From positions 1,674,001-1,738,000 of the forward strand of contig CBDEFR010000009.1 of NCBI GenBank assembly GCA_965237505.1: DNA of 64,000 nucleotides, given 5' to 3'. The stretch is from NVTR01 sp965237505. Lineage in GTDB: Bacteria; Pseudomonadota; Alphaproteobacteria; Rhodobacterales; Rhodobacteraceae. The position numbers and the translations under genes are program-made. Below, one piece after another: positions 34,764 to 43,333 of the stretch; position 1 is the first letter of the stretch, and each line of letters opens with the position of its first letter. Under the pieces are notes generated by a model. That model saw only the letters and a program-made list of their open reading frames with translations. It was not told the origin of the DNA and made no database searches.

Positions 34764-35876
34764 ATGAGCGAGATTTGTAAGGGTTCCACTTGGTGATCGC
34801 GCCTATGATGTGCGCATCGGCGCAGGTTTGCTTGCGGCTGCCGGGGCACATATCGCGACGCTTCTGTCGCGCCTTAAGTTGGCGGTGATCACCGATGAAA
34901 ACGTGGCCGATTTGCACCTGCCAGCTCTGCCGCGCCGGGCTGGCCGCATCAGAAATTGAAATGAGCACGCTTGTGTTGCCGGCAGGCGAAGCCACCAAGG
35001 ACTGGGCCAATCTATCACGCGCGGTCGATTGGCTGTTGCATGAAAAGGTTGAACGCTACGACGTGGTTGTGGCGTTTGGCGGCGGTGTCATCGGTGATCT
35101 GGCCCGGGTTTGCAGCCGCGATTTTGCGCCGTGGTGTGCGATTTGTTCAGATCCCGACCTCGCTCTTGGCCCAGGTCGACAGTTCGGTCGGCGGCAAGAC
35201 CGGGATCAATTCGCCGCATGGGAAAAACCTGATCGGTGGCGTTTCATCAACCTGCGCTGGTGTTGGCGGACATTGACATATTGCGCACGCTCGCGCCCAG
35301 AGATTTCTTGTCAGGCTACGGCGAAGTTGTGAAATACGGTTTGCTGGGCGACGCAGGTTTTTTCGAATGGCTAGAACAAAACGGCCCCGCGCTTGCTGGC
35401 GGGGACACAGAATTGCGCGCATACGCTGTGCGCCGTTCGGTTCAGATGAAGGCCGACATCGTGGCGCGTGGACGAGACCGAACAGGGCGAGCGGGCACTG
35501 TTGAACCTCGGCCACACATTTGGTCACGCGCTTGAAGCGGCGACCGGGTATTCAGACCGCCTGCTGCATGGTGAAGGCGTGGCGATCGGATGCGTGCTGG
35601 CTTTTGAGACCTCGGCCCGTCTTGGCCTATGTGCCCGGGAAGCCCCGAGCCGGGTTCGTGCGCATCTTAGGGCAATGGGGCTAAAGGCGGACTTGGCCGA
35701 AATTCCCGGCGACATGCCGGACGCCGACGGAATTCTGGCGCTGATGGCGCAGGACAAAAAGGTTCGCAATGGGATGCAGAGATTTATTCTGGTGCGTGCA
35801 ATCGGCGATGCGTTCATCGCCGCCGATGTGGACTTGAACGTGGGTCAAAACCGTGCTGGCAGACGCGCGACCTTGA
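34764..35876 (+). pseudogene. aroB: 3-dehydroquinate synthase, broken by six +1 frameshifts
   Basis: All of aroB is recognisable: VRVPLGDRAYDVRIGAG, VVVAFGGGVIGDLAG, SLLAQVDSSVGGKTGI, LSGYGEVVKYGLLGD, NLGHTFGHALEAATGY and QDKKVRNGMQRFIL. It is spread over all three frames. Frame is restored everywhere by removing one base at each of six places: T at 34774-34776, C at 34930-34931, C at 35103-35105, G at 35238-35239, G at 35470-35471 and G at 35842-35844. It then ends at the TGA at 35874-35876 with VLADARP. Each change lengthens a short run by one. Codons between are otherwise normal, so the damage is recent or a base-calling artefact. Confidence 0.9.
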
Positions 35877-35961
35877 TGCAAACTGGCTTCTGGCGCCCGT
35901 CAGGGCTCGCTCCAAAAATGACTCGCAACTGCAAGCTGCGCAATTGGCTCAGGCAGCGGTC

Positions 35962-36423
35962 CTAGAACGGAATCTCGTCGTCCATATCGCCGGCCGGGAC
36001 CGGTGAGCCTTGTTCGCTGTCGCTGGCATCGCTCTGCCGGTCAGCCATGTAACCACCACCACCGCCATCGCCGCGTGAATCCAGCAATGTCAGCTCACCC
36101 CGGTACGGGCGCAACACAACTTCGGTGCTGTAGCGATCATTGCCTGACTGGTCCTGCCATTTGCGGGTTTCCAACTGGCCTTCGATATATACCTTTGAGC
36201 CTTTGTGCAGATACTGTTCGGCGATCCGCGCCAGGGGCTCGGAAAATATCGCCACCGAATGCCACTCGGTCCGTTCGCGCCGCTCGCCGGTGGTTTTATC
36301 TTTCCAGTTTTCCGACGTCGCAATGCGCAAATTGCAGACCTTGCCGCCGTTCTGAAAAGTTCGCACTTCCGGGTCGCGGCCCAAATTGCCCACTAGAATA
36401 ACCTTGTTAACCGAGCCCGCCAT
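35962..36423 (-). CDS. ssb: Single-stranded DNA-binding protein
   Basis: Binds and protects single-stranded DNA in replication and repair. The 153-residue protein has the OB-fold (SVNKVILVGNLGRDPEVRTF, WHSVAIFSEPLARIAEQYLHKGSKVYIEGQ), a glycine-rich linker (GDGGGGGYM) and the C-terminal interaction tail DMDDEIPF. ATG at 36423 follows GGAGG-like AGGTC upstream and is preferred over the TTG one codon earlier. It is divergent from the lytic transglycosylase. Confidence 0.97.
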   Translation of the reverse strand: MAGSVNKVILVGNLGRDPEVRTFQNGGKVCNLRIATSENWKDKTTGERRERTEWHSVAIFSEPLARIAEQYLHKGSKVYIEGQLETRKWQDQSGNDRYSTEVVLRPYRGELTLLDSRGDGGGGGYMADRQSDASDSEQGSPVPAGDMDDEIPF

Positions 36424-36564
36424 CAAAAAGACCTCCAGTCGATTCTAATTTTGTCCACTAACGTTACACCAGCTCAACATGGTTAAACATGCATTAATGC
36501 GAAGACCTCTGGCGGAATATATGTTTTTTTCATAAAGTCCGTCGGTGTCTGATTGGGGTGTGGG

Positions 36565-37158
36565 TTGAAATTGCGTTTGGTTGTGGTGGCATGTCTGATG
36601 GCGCTCATTGCGCCGGTGTCGGGTGTTAGCGAGCCGTTGATGCTGTCGACGAAATCGCGCACCTCACTTTTTGCTGCGCAACTTCAGGTTCTCGACAACC
36701 GCGCCTCGGCGCAAAACAGCCCTTCTGTCCGCCTGCAGCCACCAAAAGTCATCGTGCCCGGAACCCCAGAGGCGATCGCGCTGGCGGGTGGCTATAGCGG
36801 GCTTTACCTGGACGCGGCGCGCGTTGCAGCGTCGCGAAATGGCGTGCCAGAGCATCTGTTCTTGCGCCTAGTGCTGCAGGAAAGCGGTTGGAACCCGCGC
36901 GCGGTTTCGTCCAAGGGCGCCATTGGTCTGGCCCAGTTGATGCCAGCCACAGCACGTAAACTGGGTGTTGACGCACATGATCCGGTGGAAAACCTGGATG
37001 GTGGTGCGCGATATTTGCGCCAGATGTTTGATCGGTTTGGCTCCTGGCGGCTGGCATTGGCGGCATACAACGCCGGTCCCGAGGCCGTTCAATTGTATCG
37101 CGGCGTGCCGCCATTTCTTGAAACAAACGAATATCTTAGCGCAATTCTCGGCGGCTAA
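36565..37158 (+). CDS. Lytic transglycosylase (SLT domain)
   Basis: A 197-residue exported murein-degrading enzyme. The N-terminal signal (KLRLVVVACLMALIAPVSG) is followed by a short linker and the soluble-lytic-transglycosylase domain. The catalytic glutamate is in LVLQESGWNPRAVSSKGAIGL. The LMPATARKLGV and ALAAYNAGPEAV motifs are conserved. The start is uncertain: TTG at 36565 places the signal peptide correctly and TTG at 36553 is also open. It is convergent with the split monooxygenase gene. Confidence 0.88.
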   Translation: MKLRLVVVACLMALIAPVSGVSEPLMLSTKSRTSLFAAQLQVLDNRASAQNSPSVRLQPPKVIVPGTPEAIALAGGYSGLYLDAARVAASRNGVPEHLFLRLVLQESGWNPRAVSSKGAIGLAQLMPATARKLGVDAHDPVENLDGGARYLRQMFDRFGSWRLALAAYNAGPEAVQLYRGVPPFLETNEYLSAILGG

Positions 37159-37174
37159 CGGTTCCGGCGCTGAC

Positions 37175-37335
37175 CTATCTGCCGTCCGGCCCGTCGTAAT
37201 GGCGCTCCACTTTGGCGACCCGCAGCGTGTAATAGGAATACCAGCGGGTGCGGCCAAGCTTTTGTGCCAGCAAATGCTCAGCGACCGCTTTCCAGCCCGC
37301 CACCGACGTTTCGTCGACCCAGTAGCTGACCGTAA
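37175..37335 (-). pseudogene. C-terminal part of a monooxygenase-like gene split by the IS66 nest
   Basis: Reads SYWVDETSVAGWKAVAEHLL and ends VERHYDGPDGR. The N-terminal part lies at 46064-46246. Joining them across one copy of the 8-bp duplication gives GITVSYWVDE in frame and a 111-residue protein of the antibiotic-biosynthesis-monooxygenase fold (ferredoxin-like dimer). The bases 37328-37335 are one copy of that duplication. Confidence 0.85.
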
Positions 37336-37357
37336 GTAAGCGTCCGGTCTGACAGCC

Positions 37358-37933
37358 TTATTTCCTTGGTTTTCCGGGCTTCCAGCGTTTTGCGAGGCTG
37401 AGGACTTCGAGTTTGAGTTTGTCGGTTTCGGGCTGATTGGGATCGAAGGTGCCGCCATACCAGTCTTTGAGATGATCGTGCTCTGGATGCTTTGGATCGG
37501 CCATGGCATCGAGGAACCCGTAGTAGCCAGGGAAGCCCCCGACGTCTTCGGGCGGGCATTTACCGGTGACCTCGATTAGTCTGGGATAGAGTTCGCCAGG
37601 GACGGGATCGGTGATCCTGCCGATCTTGATCCTGTGTTCCCAGTTGTCGCCAAAATCGTAGATGTAGTTGATCGTCTTTTTGCCGGTGTCCTCGATGACT
37701 TGGCCCAGAGTGGTTTTGTTGGCGGGCAGGTCCTCGCCGCCAAAATCGGGGTCCGCGATACCCCATGTGGCGCGGGCTGCTTCGAACATGTAGAGATGCG
37801 AGTTGGTCCAGCCCATGGCCACCTGCAGTGTCAGGTGCAGCCGGTCCAGCCGGATATCGGCAGGCACCTGCAGGGTGCGGGTGACAGCGGGCTCGATGTC
37901 TTGCAGGGTGACTTTGATCTCGATGATGCTCAT
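37358..37933 (-). CDS. Plasmid pRiA4b ORF-3 family protein (IS66 cargo)
   Basis: A 191-residue protein of the pRiA4b ORF-3 family. Typical features are IEIKVTLQDIEPAVTRTLQV, the LHLTLQVAMGWTNSHLYMF segment and YIYDFGDNWEHRIKI. The family is of unknown function and is often carried by mobile elements. Its ATG overlaps the tnpC stop (ATGA), so it is coupled to the transposase gene inside the IS66 ends. Confidence 0.9.
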   Translation of the reverse strand: MSIIEIKVTLQDIEPAVTRTLQVPADIRLDRLHLTLQVAMGWTNSHLYMFEAARATWGIADPDFGGEDLPANKTTLGQVIEDTGKKTINYIYDFGDNWEHRIKIGRITDPVPGELYPRLIEVTGKCPPEDVGGFPGYYGFLDAMADPKHPEHDHLKDWYGGTFDPNQPETDKLKLEVLSLAKRWKPGKPRK

Positions 37934-38188
37934 GCAGCGTCTTTCATGTGATGGTGGCTGCCCATGTTCCATGGCAGCAGGTCGTCGACCTTGGTGATCT
38001 TGCAATCCGGGATGCGGGCCAGAGTGTCGGCCAGCCAGCCCTGCGGATCAACGTCGTTCAGTTTGGCGGTTTCAATCAGCGTATAGGCGATGGCTGCGGC
38101 TTTGCCGCCTGCCGGTGATCCAACGAAGAGGTAGTTCTTGCGCCCCAAAGCAATACCTCTGATGGCCCGCTCGGCCGCATTATTATCG

Positions 38189-38424
38189 GGCATGCTGACT
38201 TCGGCGCTTCGATTTCCGCCCCTGTTTTTCAAATGTCATGTTAGACAGGTTTCGCGGGATCGGGGCGTCGGAGTGCGAAGAAGCGGGCAGGCCGACTAGA
38301 CAATGAGCTGCGAGCTCGTGTTGTTATCTGGCCGCCCCTACGACCAGCCCGTGTGCGCCGCGAGCGCGTATCCGTAATTGTCTTACGAGCCCGTGCACTC
38401 CTTTAACAACGAGAAGGAGTACAT
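38189..38424 (+). ncRNA. IS110 left-end non-coding region, candidate bridge RNA
   Basis: IS110-group elements are known to express a bridge RNA from a long non-coding left end that pairs with donor and target DNA. This element has such a region, 236 nt, with several self-complementary stretches such as GAGCTGCGAGCTC. I could not identify the guide loops with confidence by eye. The call rests on position and family. Confidence 0.45.
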
Positions 38425-39630
38425 ATGATGAGATCAATAGGAATGGACGTCCATCGAAGTTTCGCGCAAGTCGCGATCTGTGATGATGGCCAAATAACAG
38501 ACAGTTTCAAGGTCGATATGGAGCATGATGCGGTCGTGGAATTCGGGCGCAGTCTGCGAGCAGATGACGAGGTGGTTCTGGAGGCCACGGGAAACACCGC
38601 AACGATCGTCCGGCTTCTGACGCCGTTCGTGGCGCGGGTGGTGATCGCCAATCCACTACAGGTGAAGGCAATCGCCCATGCCCGGGTGAAGACCGACAAG
38701 GTAGACGCAAAAATCCTAGCCCAACTTCACGCAGCAGGGTTCCTGCCTGAGGTGTGGGCGGCGGATGACGAGACGCTTGCACTAAGGCGACTTGTTTCAG
38801 AGCGCGCAGCGGTGGTGCGCTCTATCCGACGATCCAAAAGTCGCGTTCAGGCAGTCCTGCACGCCAACCTAATCCCAAAATACGCAGGCCATCTGTTCGG
38901 GAAAGGTGGGCGACGTTGGTTGGCCAAGGCCCCTCTGCCAAAAACCGAACGCGATCTTCTTGAGCGGCATCTCGATGAGTTGGATTGGTTGGCTGGGCGG
39001 TTGGAGACGCTTGAGCGCGATCTGATCCACATCTCTCTTGACGATCCGCAGATGCGTAAACTGATGGCCGTGGCTGGCATTAGCTCCGTAATTGCTGCCG
39101 CCGTGATAGCATCGATCGGAGATATCAGCCGGTTCGCCACCCCTGGGAAGCTTGCCAGTTACTTTGGTTTAACGCCGAGGGTACGCCAATCCGGCGCCCG
39201 CGAGGCCATCCACGGTAGGATCACCAAACAGGGAAATGCAACCGCTCGAACGATGCTGGTTGAGGCCGCATGGGGTGCCGCTTCAGTCCCCGGTCCTTTG
39301 CGTGCGTTCTTTTTGCGTATCAAAGATCGAAAGGGCGCCAATGTTGCGGCGGTTGCCACTGCGCGCAAAATTGCAACCCTGATCTGGCATCTCCTCACCA
39401 AGGACGCCCCTTACCAGTGGGCACGTCCGGCATTTGTCGCAATGAAGATGCGCAAATTAGAATTACACGCCGGAGCCCCTAAAGCCTACGGGAAAGCCGG
39501 TCCTGGGCGTGATTACTGGATCAAGGAACTTCGACATCGAGAAATGGAACTGGTTGCCAATGCCGAGGCTTCCTATGCAAAGATGGTCGAGGCGTGGCGA
39601 GAAAAGCCACCAAAGACCCAAAAAATCTGA
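38425..39630 (+). CDS. IS110-family transposase
   Basis: A 401-residue recombinase. The N-terminal RuvC-like DEDD domain has SIGMDVHRSFAQVAI, VVLEATGNTATIV and KTDKVDAKILAQL. The C-terminal transposase_20 domain has AVAGISSVIAAAVIASIGDI, FATPGKLASYFGLTPRVRQSG and the serine-bearing region near ITKQGNATARTMLVEAAW. A strong AGAAGGAG site precedes the ATG. The frame is intact, so the element may be active. Confidence 0.93.
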   Translation: MMRSIGMDVHRSFAQVAICDDGQITDSFKVDMEHDAVVEFGRSLRADDEVVLEATGNTATIVRLLTPFVARVVIANPLQVKAIAHARVKTDKVDAKILAQLHAAGFLPEVWAADDETLALRRLVSERAAVVRSIRRSKSRVQAVLHANLIPKYAGHLFGKGGRRWLAKAPLPKTERDLLERHLDELDWLAGRLETLERDLIHISLDDPQMRKLMAVAGISSVIAAAVIASIGDISRFATPGKLASYFGLTPRVRQSGAREAIHGRITKQGNATARTMLVEAAWGAASVPGPLRAFFLRIKDRKGANVAAVATARKIATLIWHLLTKDAPYQWARPAFVAMKMRKLELHAGAPKAYGKAGPGRDYWIKELRHREMELVANAEASYAKMVEAWREKPPKTQKI

Positions 39631-40988
39631 GAAAGGGGCTGTTCAACAACATCCGTGTCGATCTCGAGATGGCCATGTTCAAGGTATGGCCGGAGCCGTG
39701 GCAACCGGGTCAGCGCATAACGGATGGCCCCTGCAAGTGGCGATTTGCCAGAGATAGCGGGCAGTTGGGCACCCAGCCAATTGCCCAGGTCATCGAAGAC
39801 GGGTCTGGCCTCGGCCTGCCGTATGGCGGTACGCTGATCCGGCGGCGATCCACGGGCCTCTTTCTCGATAGCGTAGAGCCCTGCTATCCGCTTGATCGCC
39901 TCTTCGACGATGGCCGAGCCCTGGGCTTTATGCACATCGACGAACTTGCGCCGGATGTCGGCCATGCAGGCGACCTCGCGGATGTCGCCAGAACGGTAGA
40001 GGTCGTTGAATCCGGAATAGCCGTCCGCATGCATCCAGCCCTGGTATCTCTTCAAGTGATCCTTGGGATGTTGACCCCTGCGGTCCGGCGAGAACTGATA
40101 CCAGGCAGCAGGCGGCGCCTCGCTGTCCCAGGGGCGTTCATCGCGTACGTAAGTCCACAAACGGGCGGTCTGGGTTTTGCCTGCCCCGGGGGTTAACATC
40201 TTCACCGGCGTATCATCGGCAAACAATGCCTGGCCTGCTTGCACGTGTCGCCCGATGGCGTTTGCCAGCGGTTCCAAAAGAGCGGTGGATTTACCCACCC
40301 AATCCGCCAGAGTAGAGCGATCTAGCTCAAGCCCGTTGCGCTCATAGATCTGGCTTTGCCGATAGAGCGGCAGATGGTCGGCGTATTTGCTGACCAGCAC
40401 ATGGGCCAACAGTCCTGGTCCAGGACGCCCGCGCTCAATCGGGCGCGAGGGCAATTGCGCCTGGGTGAAGTGATCACAGCAAGAACAGGCAAAACGGGGC
40501 CGGGTGATCCGATTCACGATGAAGCGCCCCGGAACATATTCCAGTTCCTCGGTCACATCCTCGCCCAGGCGGCGCAGCTTGCCACCACAATCCGCACAGG
40601 CATCATCTCCGGTGGTCAGTTCGATGTGCTGGCGCGGTATATGATCCGGGATCGGGCGGCGCTTGGGTTTGTCTTTGGGCGGCTCCTCTTCAGGCAGGCG
40701 TAACCTGGCTGTCATCGCTGCCGTTGCAATCTCACTGCTCTCCAGGGCCAGTTGCAGCTGCTCGATGCTCTCGGATTTGCTGCCAAACCTATGTGTGCGA
40801 TGCCCGGATAACTGGTGCCTGAGCTTCTCGATCAACATCGCCTGAGACTTCACCTCGGCCAGCAGAAGCTGCGTGAAAGCACGCAACTCATCGGGGTCTT
40901 CCGGTAAGGCTCGGGCCACATCGATCATGGCCAAAACCTAGCAAATTAACGGGCTTTAGGGAATCCCCAAATCACTGATCCGGCCAGA

Positions 40989-41336
40989 TTATCCCGCCTT
41001 CAATGGCCGCCATGTGCGCTGCGGAATACGCCAGTCAATGCCCTCCAGAAGCATCGCCAACTGGGCCGGTGTCAATGCGACTTTGCCGTCTTTTGCAGAA
41101 GGCCAGACAAACCGGCCCTTCTCCAATCGCTTGGAGAACAGACAGGCCCCCTGACCGTCCCACCAAATGATCTTGATCAGATCGCCACGCCGTCCACGGA
41201 AAACGAACATGTGGCCGCAATAAGAGTTCTGCTTCAGCGTCTGTTCCGCCTGAGCCGCCAGCGTCGCAAACCCCCGGCGCATATCCGTTACCCCGGCAGC
41301 CAGCCACACCTTCGTGTTCGACGGTACCGGGATCAT
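40989..41336 (-). CDS. tnpB: IS66 accessory protein TnpB
   Basis: A 115-residue IS66 Orf2/TnpB. Family segments are MIPVPSNTKVWLAAGVTDMR at the start, FVFRGRRGDLIKIIWWDGQG and LFSKRLEKGRFVWP. ATG at 41336 is the usual start and overlaps the tnpA stop. It is required with TnpA and TnpC for IS66 transposition. Its biochemical role is not settled. Confidence 0.93.
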   Translation of the reverse strand: MIPVPSNTKVWLAAGVTDMRRGFATLAAQAEQTLKQNSYCGHMFVFRGRRGDLIKIIWWDGQGACLFSKRLEKGRFVWPSAKDGKVALTPAQLAMLLEGIDWRIPQRTWRPLKAG

Positions 41337-41683
41337 CCGGACAAGCCACGGATCAGGCGGGCAAGGGCATCGGGATCGTAAGTCCCGCTGACACAAAGCC
41401 GGTGCCCGCCAGCAAGATCAAACTCAATCCTGCCGCCTGCCACAACCGGCGGCGCGTCTTCATGCCGCACATCCGCAATTATCTCGACCGGCAGAAAGCA
41501 AGCCTGCTTCTGTGTATCGCCATCAGGCGAAAACCGCCCATCCCTCAGCCACGTAAACACGAGATTGGCATTCACATCATACCGCCGCGCAACCTGACTA
41601 ACCGAAATCCCCGGAATCCGCGTTTGCGCACAGATCATCCGCTTCTCGTTATTGCTCCAGTTCCGGCGCTTCTTCCTGCCCAC
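41333..41683 (-). CDS. tnpA: IS66 accessory protein TnpA
   Basis: A 116-residue IS66 Orf1/TnpA with a helix-turn-helix of the IS3/Orf A type (RNWSNNEKRMICAQTRIPGI then SVSQVARRYDVNANLVFTWL). It is the first gene of the IS66 operon, overlapping tnpB. Its promoter region toward the IS66 right end has been separated from that end by the IS1380 insertion. Confidence 0.92.
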   Translation of the reverse strand: MGRKKRRNWSNNEKRMICAQTRIPGISVSQVARRYDVNANLVFTWLRDGRFSPDGDTQKQACFLPVEIIADVRHEDAPPVVAGGRIEFDLAGGHRLCVSGTYDPDALARLIRGLSG

Positions 41684-41823
41684 ATCTGACCTCGATAATG
41701 TCCATTAACGATCATGGACACTATCTGACCCCGCATTCCCCAAGTAGCTGACGGATTTGTTTTCATTCAAGCCCGTATTTGTGTTATATTACAGCAGGTT
41801 AATGTGGCGGAAGGTTGTAGATC

Positions 41824-43176
41824 ATGGATCACCCAGAGGGTGCGGGCAAATCAGGTGGTGTCAGACTGGGTTTTGACCGTCGGGTACGGCTTGAGTTCCA
41901 CGGTTCCAAGATCAGTTCTGACGGCGGGTTGCTGCTGTATTGGGAATTGGATGAAGTGCTCAGCCTGCACGATATGGCTGGCGGTCTTCTCAAGGACGTG
42001 CGCAAGGGCCGCAATTGCGTTCACACCCTTGTCGGGCTTTTGCGTCAGTCTGTCTTTGGTCGCCTTGCTGGCTACGAGGACGTCAATGACGCGGAGCGTT
42101 TAGCGCTCGATCCGGTGATGCGCCAGATTGTGGGCGGACGGGCTGTTGATGAACAGGCAGCATCCGCGAGCCAGATGGGGCGGTTTGAGACTGAGGTTCT
42201 GGCAGTGAATGATAATCGCGCGGCACTTTCTGATCTGTCGGGACAGTGGATTGACGCGGTGCATGACCGCAAAGGGCTGAAGTACATCACACTGGACATG
42301 GACAGTTCTGTCAGCCCGACCCACGGGGCACAGGAAGGAACCGCATGGAACGGGCACTTCGGCTGCATGTGTTATCATCCGCTCTTCATCTTCAACCAGT
42401 TTGGTCATCTGGAGCGCAGCGTCCTGCGCCATGGCAACGTCCATAGTGCCGATGGATGGAAAGCGCTTCTGGCTCCCGTCATCGCCCGCTATGCAAAGCG
42501 AGACCTGATGCGGTTCTTTAGGGCGGATGCCGCCTTTGCCATCCCGGAGCTGTACAAAGACCTTGAAGCGGCGGAATATTATTATGCTGTCCGCCTGAAG
42601 AAGAACGCTGTGTTGGAAAGTCGCATCGCGCATCGTCTCACCCGCCCAGTGGGGCGACCGTCAAAGACCAAGGTCAAACGCTTCTATGAAGAGTTCGAGT
42701 ATCAGGCCCAAAGCTGGGATAAGCCGCGCCGGGTGGTCGCCAAAATCGAGTGGCATCCGGACGAGTTGTTTCCCCGTTTGGGTTTCATCGTGACCAACCT
42801 GCCGATGGAGCCAGAGGAGGTTGTCCGCTTCTACAACCAGCGGGGCACGGCAGAGCAACACATCAAGGAGGGCAAGCAGGCCATCACCTGGACGCGACTG
42901 TCCTGCAAACGCTTTGCCAACAACGAGGTGCGGCTTCAGCTTCACGCACTGGCCTATAACCTTGGCATCTTCTTGCAGGGCGTAGAACTGCCCGAGGAGG
43001 TGGCCGACTGGTCACTCACCAGTTTGCAGACCCGGCTTATCAAAACCGGCGCAAGAGTTGTTCGACACGCCCGTGCCATCACCTTCCAACTGGCTGAGGT
43101 TGCTATCAGTGGCTCCCTTTTCCAGGGCATCCTCAAAGCCATTCAGCGCCTACGCGCACCTCCATGTCCCGCATGA
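41824..43176 (+). CDS. IS1380-family transposase
   Basis: A 450-residue DDE transposase. Family features are the N-terminal GGLLLYWELDEVLSLHDMAG, the first aspartate in YITLDMDSSVSPTHG, the second in FFRADAAFAIPELY, and the final acidic site in YNQRGTAEQHIKEGKQAI. The frame is intact. The 3' non-coding part of the element was later hit by the IS1202-type insertion, so this gene can still be expressed but the element's right end is about 2.6 kb further away. Confidence 0.93.
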   Translation: MDHPEGAGKSGGVRLGFDRRVRLEFHGSKISSDGGLLLYWELDEVLSLHDMAGGLLKDVRKGRNCVHTLVGLLRQSVFGRLAGYEDVNDAERLALDPVMRQIVGGRAVDEQAASASQMGRFETEVLAVNDNRAALSDLSGQWIDAVHDRKGLKYITLDMDSSVSPTHGAQEGTAWNGHFGCMCYHPLFIFNQFGHLERSVLRHGNVHSADGWKALLAPVIARYAKRDLMRFFRADAAFAIPELYKDLEAAEYYYAVRLKKNAVLESRIAHRLTRPVGRPSKTKVKRFYEEFEYQAQSWDKPRRVVAKIEWHPDELFPRLGFIVTNLPMEPEEVVRFYNQRGTAEQHIKEGKQAITWTRLSCKRFANNEVRLQLHALAYNLGIFLQGVELPEEVADWSLTSLQTRLIKTGARVVRHARAITFQLAEVAISGSLFQGILKAIQRLRAPPCPA

Positions 43177-43333
43177 GCGCCATCGCCGCAATACCTCAAC
43201 AAAAGCGGCAAAGTAGATGTGTCCAGAAATCGACGATACGGCGCGACAGGGGCAAAAAACAGGTACAGAGGCCCAGAACACAGACCAAAACATCAAAGTC
43301 ACGCTCGACTGACCAAGGCAACCAGCGACAACC

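Larger units (their letters stand above)
38189..39657 (+). mobile_element. IS110-family element inserted in tnpC
   Basis: The edges were found by rebuilding the tnpC frame. TCG at 38186-38188 and TCG at 39658-39660 are the only shared bases, fitting the very short cores and lack of inverted repeats in IS110. It is about 1.47 kb, with a 236-bp non-coding left end and about 27 bp after the transposase stop. Confidence 0.85.
37930..40928 (-). pseudogene. tnpC: IS66 transposase TnpC, split by IS110
   Basis: The N-terminal part (39658-40928) runs from MIDVARALPEDPDELRAF through the zinc-binding CADCGGKLRRLGEDV, the ALFADDTPVKML catalytic region and GWMHADGYSGF, to GHLEID. The C-terminal part (37930-38188) gives NNAAERAIRGIALGRKNYLF and ends in VDDLLPWNMGSHHHMKDAA. 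Removing IS110 and one copy of the shared TCG joins GHLEID to NNAAERAIR in frame. The gene was therefore intact when IS110 arrived. Confidence 0.9.

Noticed and set aside
34764..35876. Programmed frameshifting in aroB
   Set aside because: Six separate +1 events in 1.1 kb at different short runs cannot reasonably all be programmed. Insertion errors or mutation are simpler.
37930..40928. The idea that the two tnpC parts come from two different IS66 elements
   Set aside because: At first the parts seemed to overlap (DTDVVEQ and MPDNNAAER). Placing the IS110 edges at the TCG repeats shows both odd stretches are IS110 sequence, and the remaining parts join exactly.
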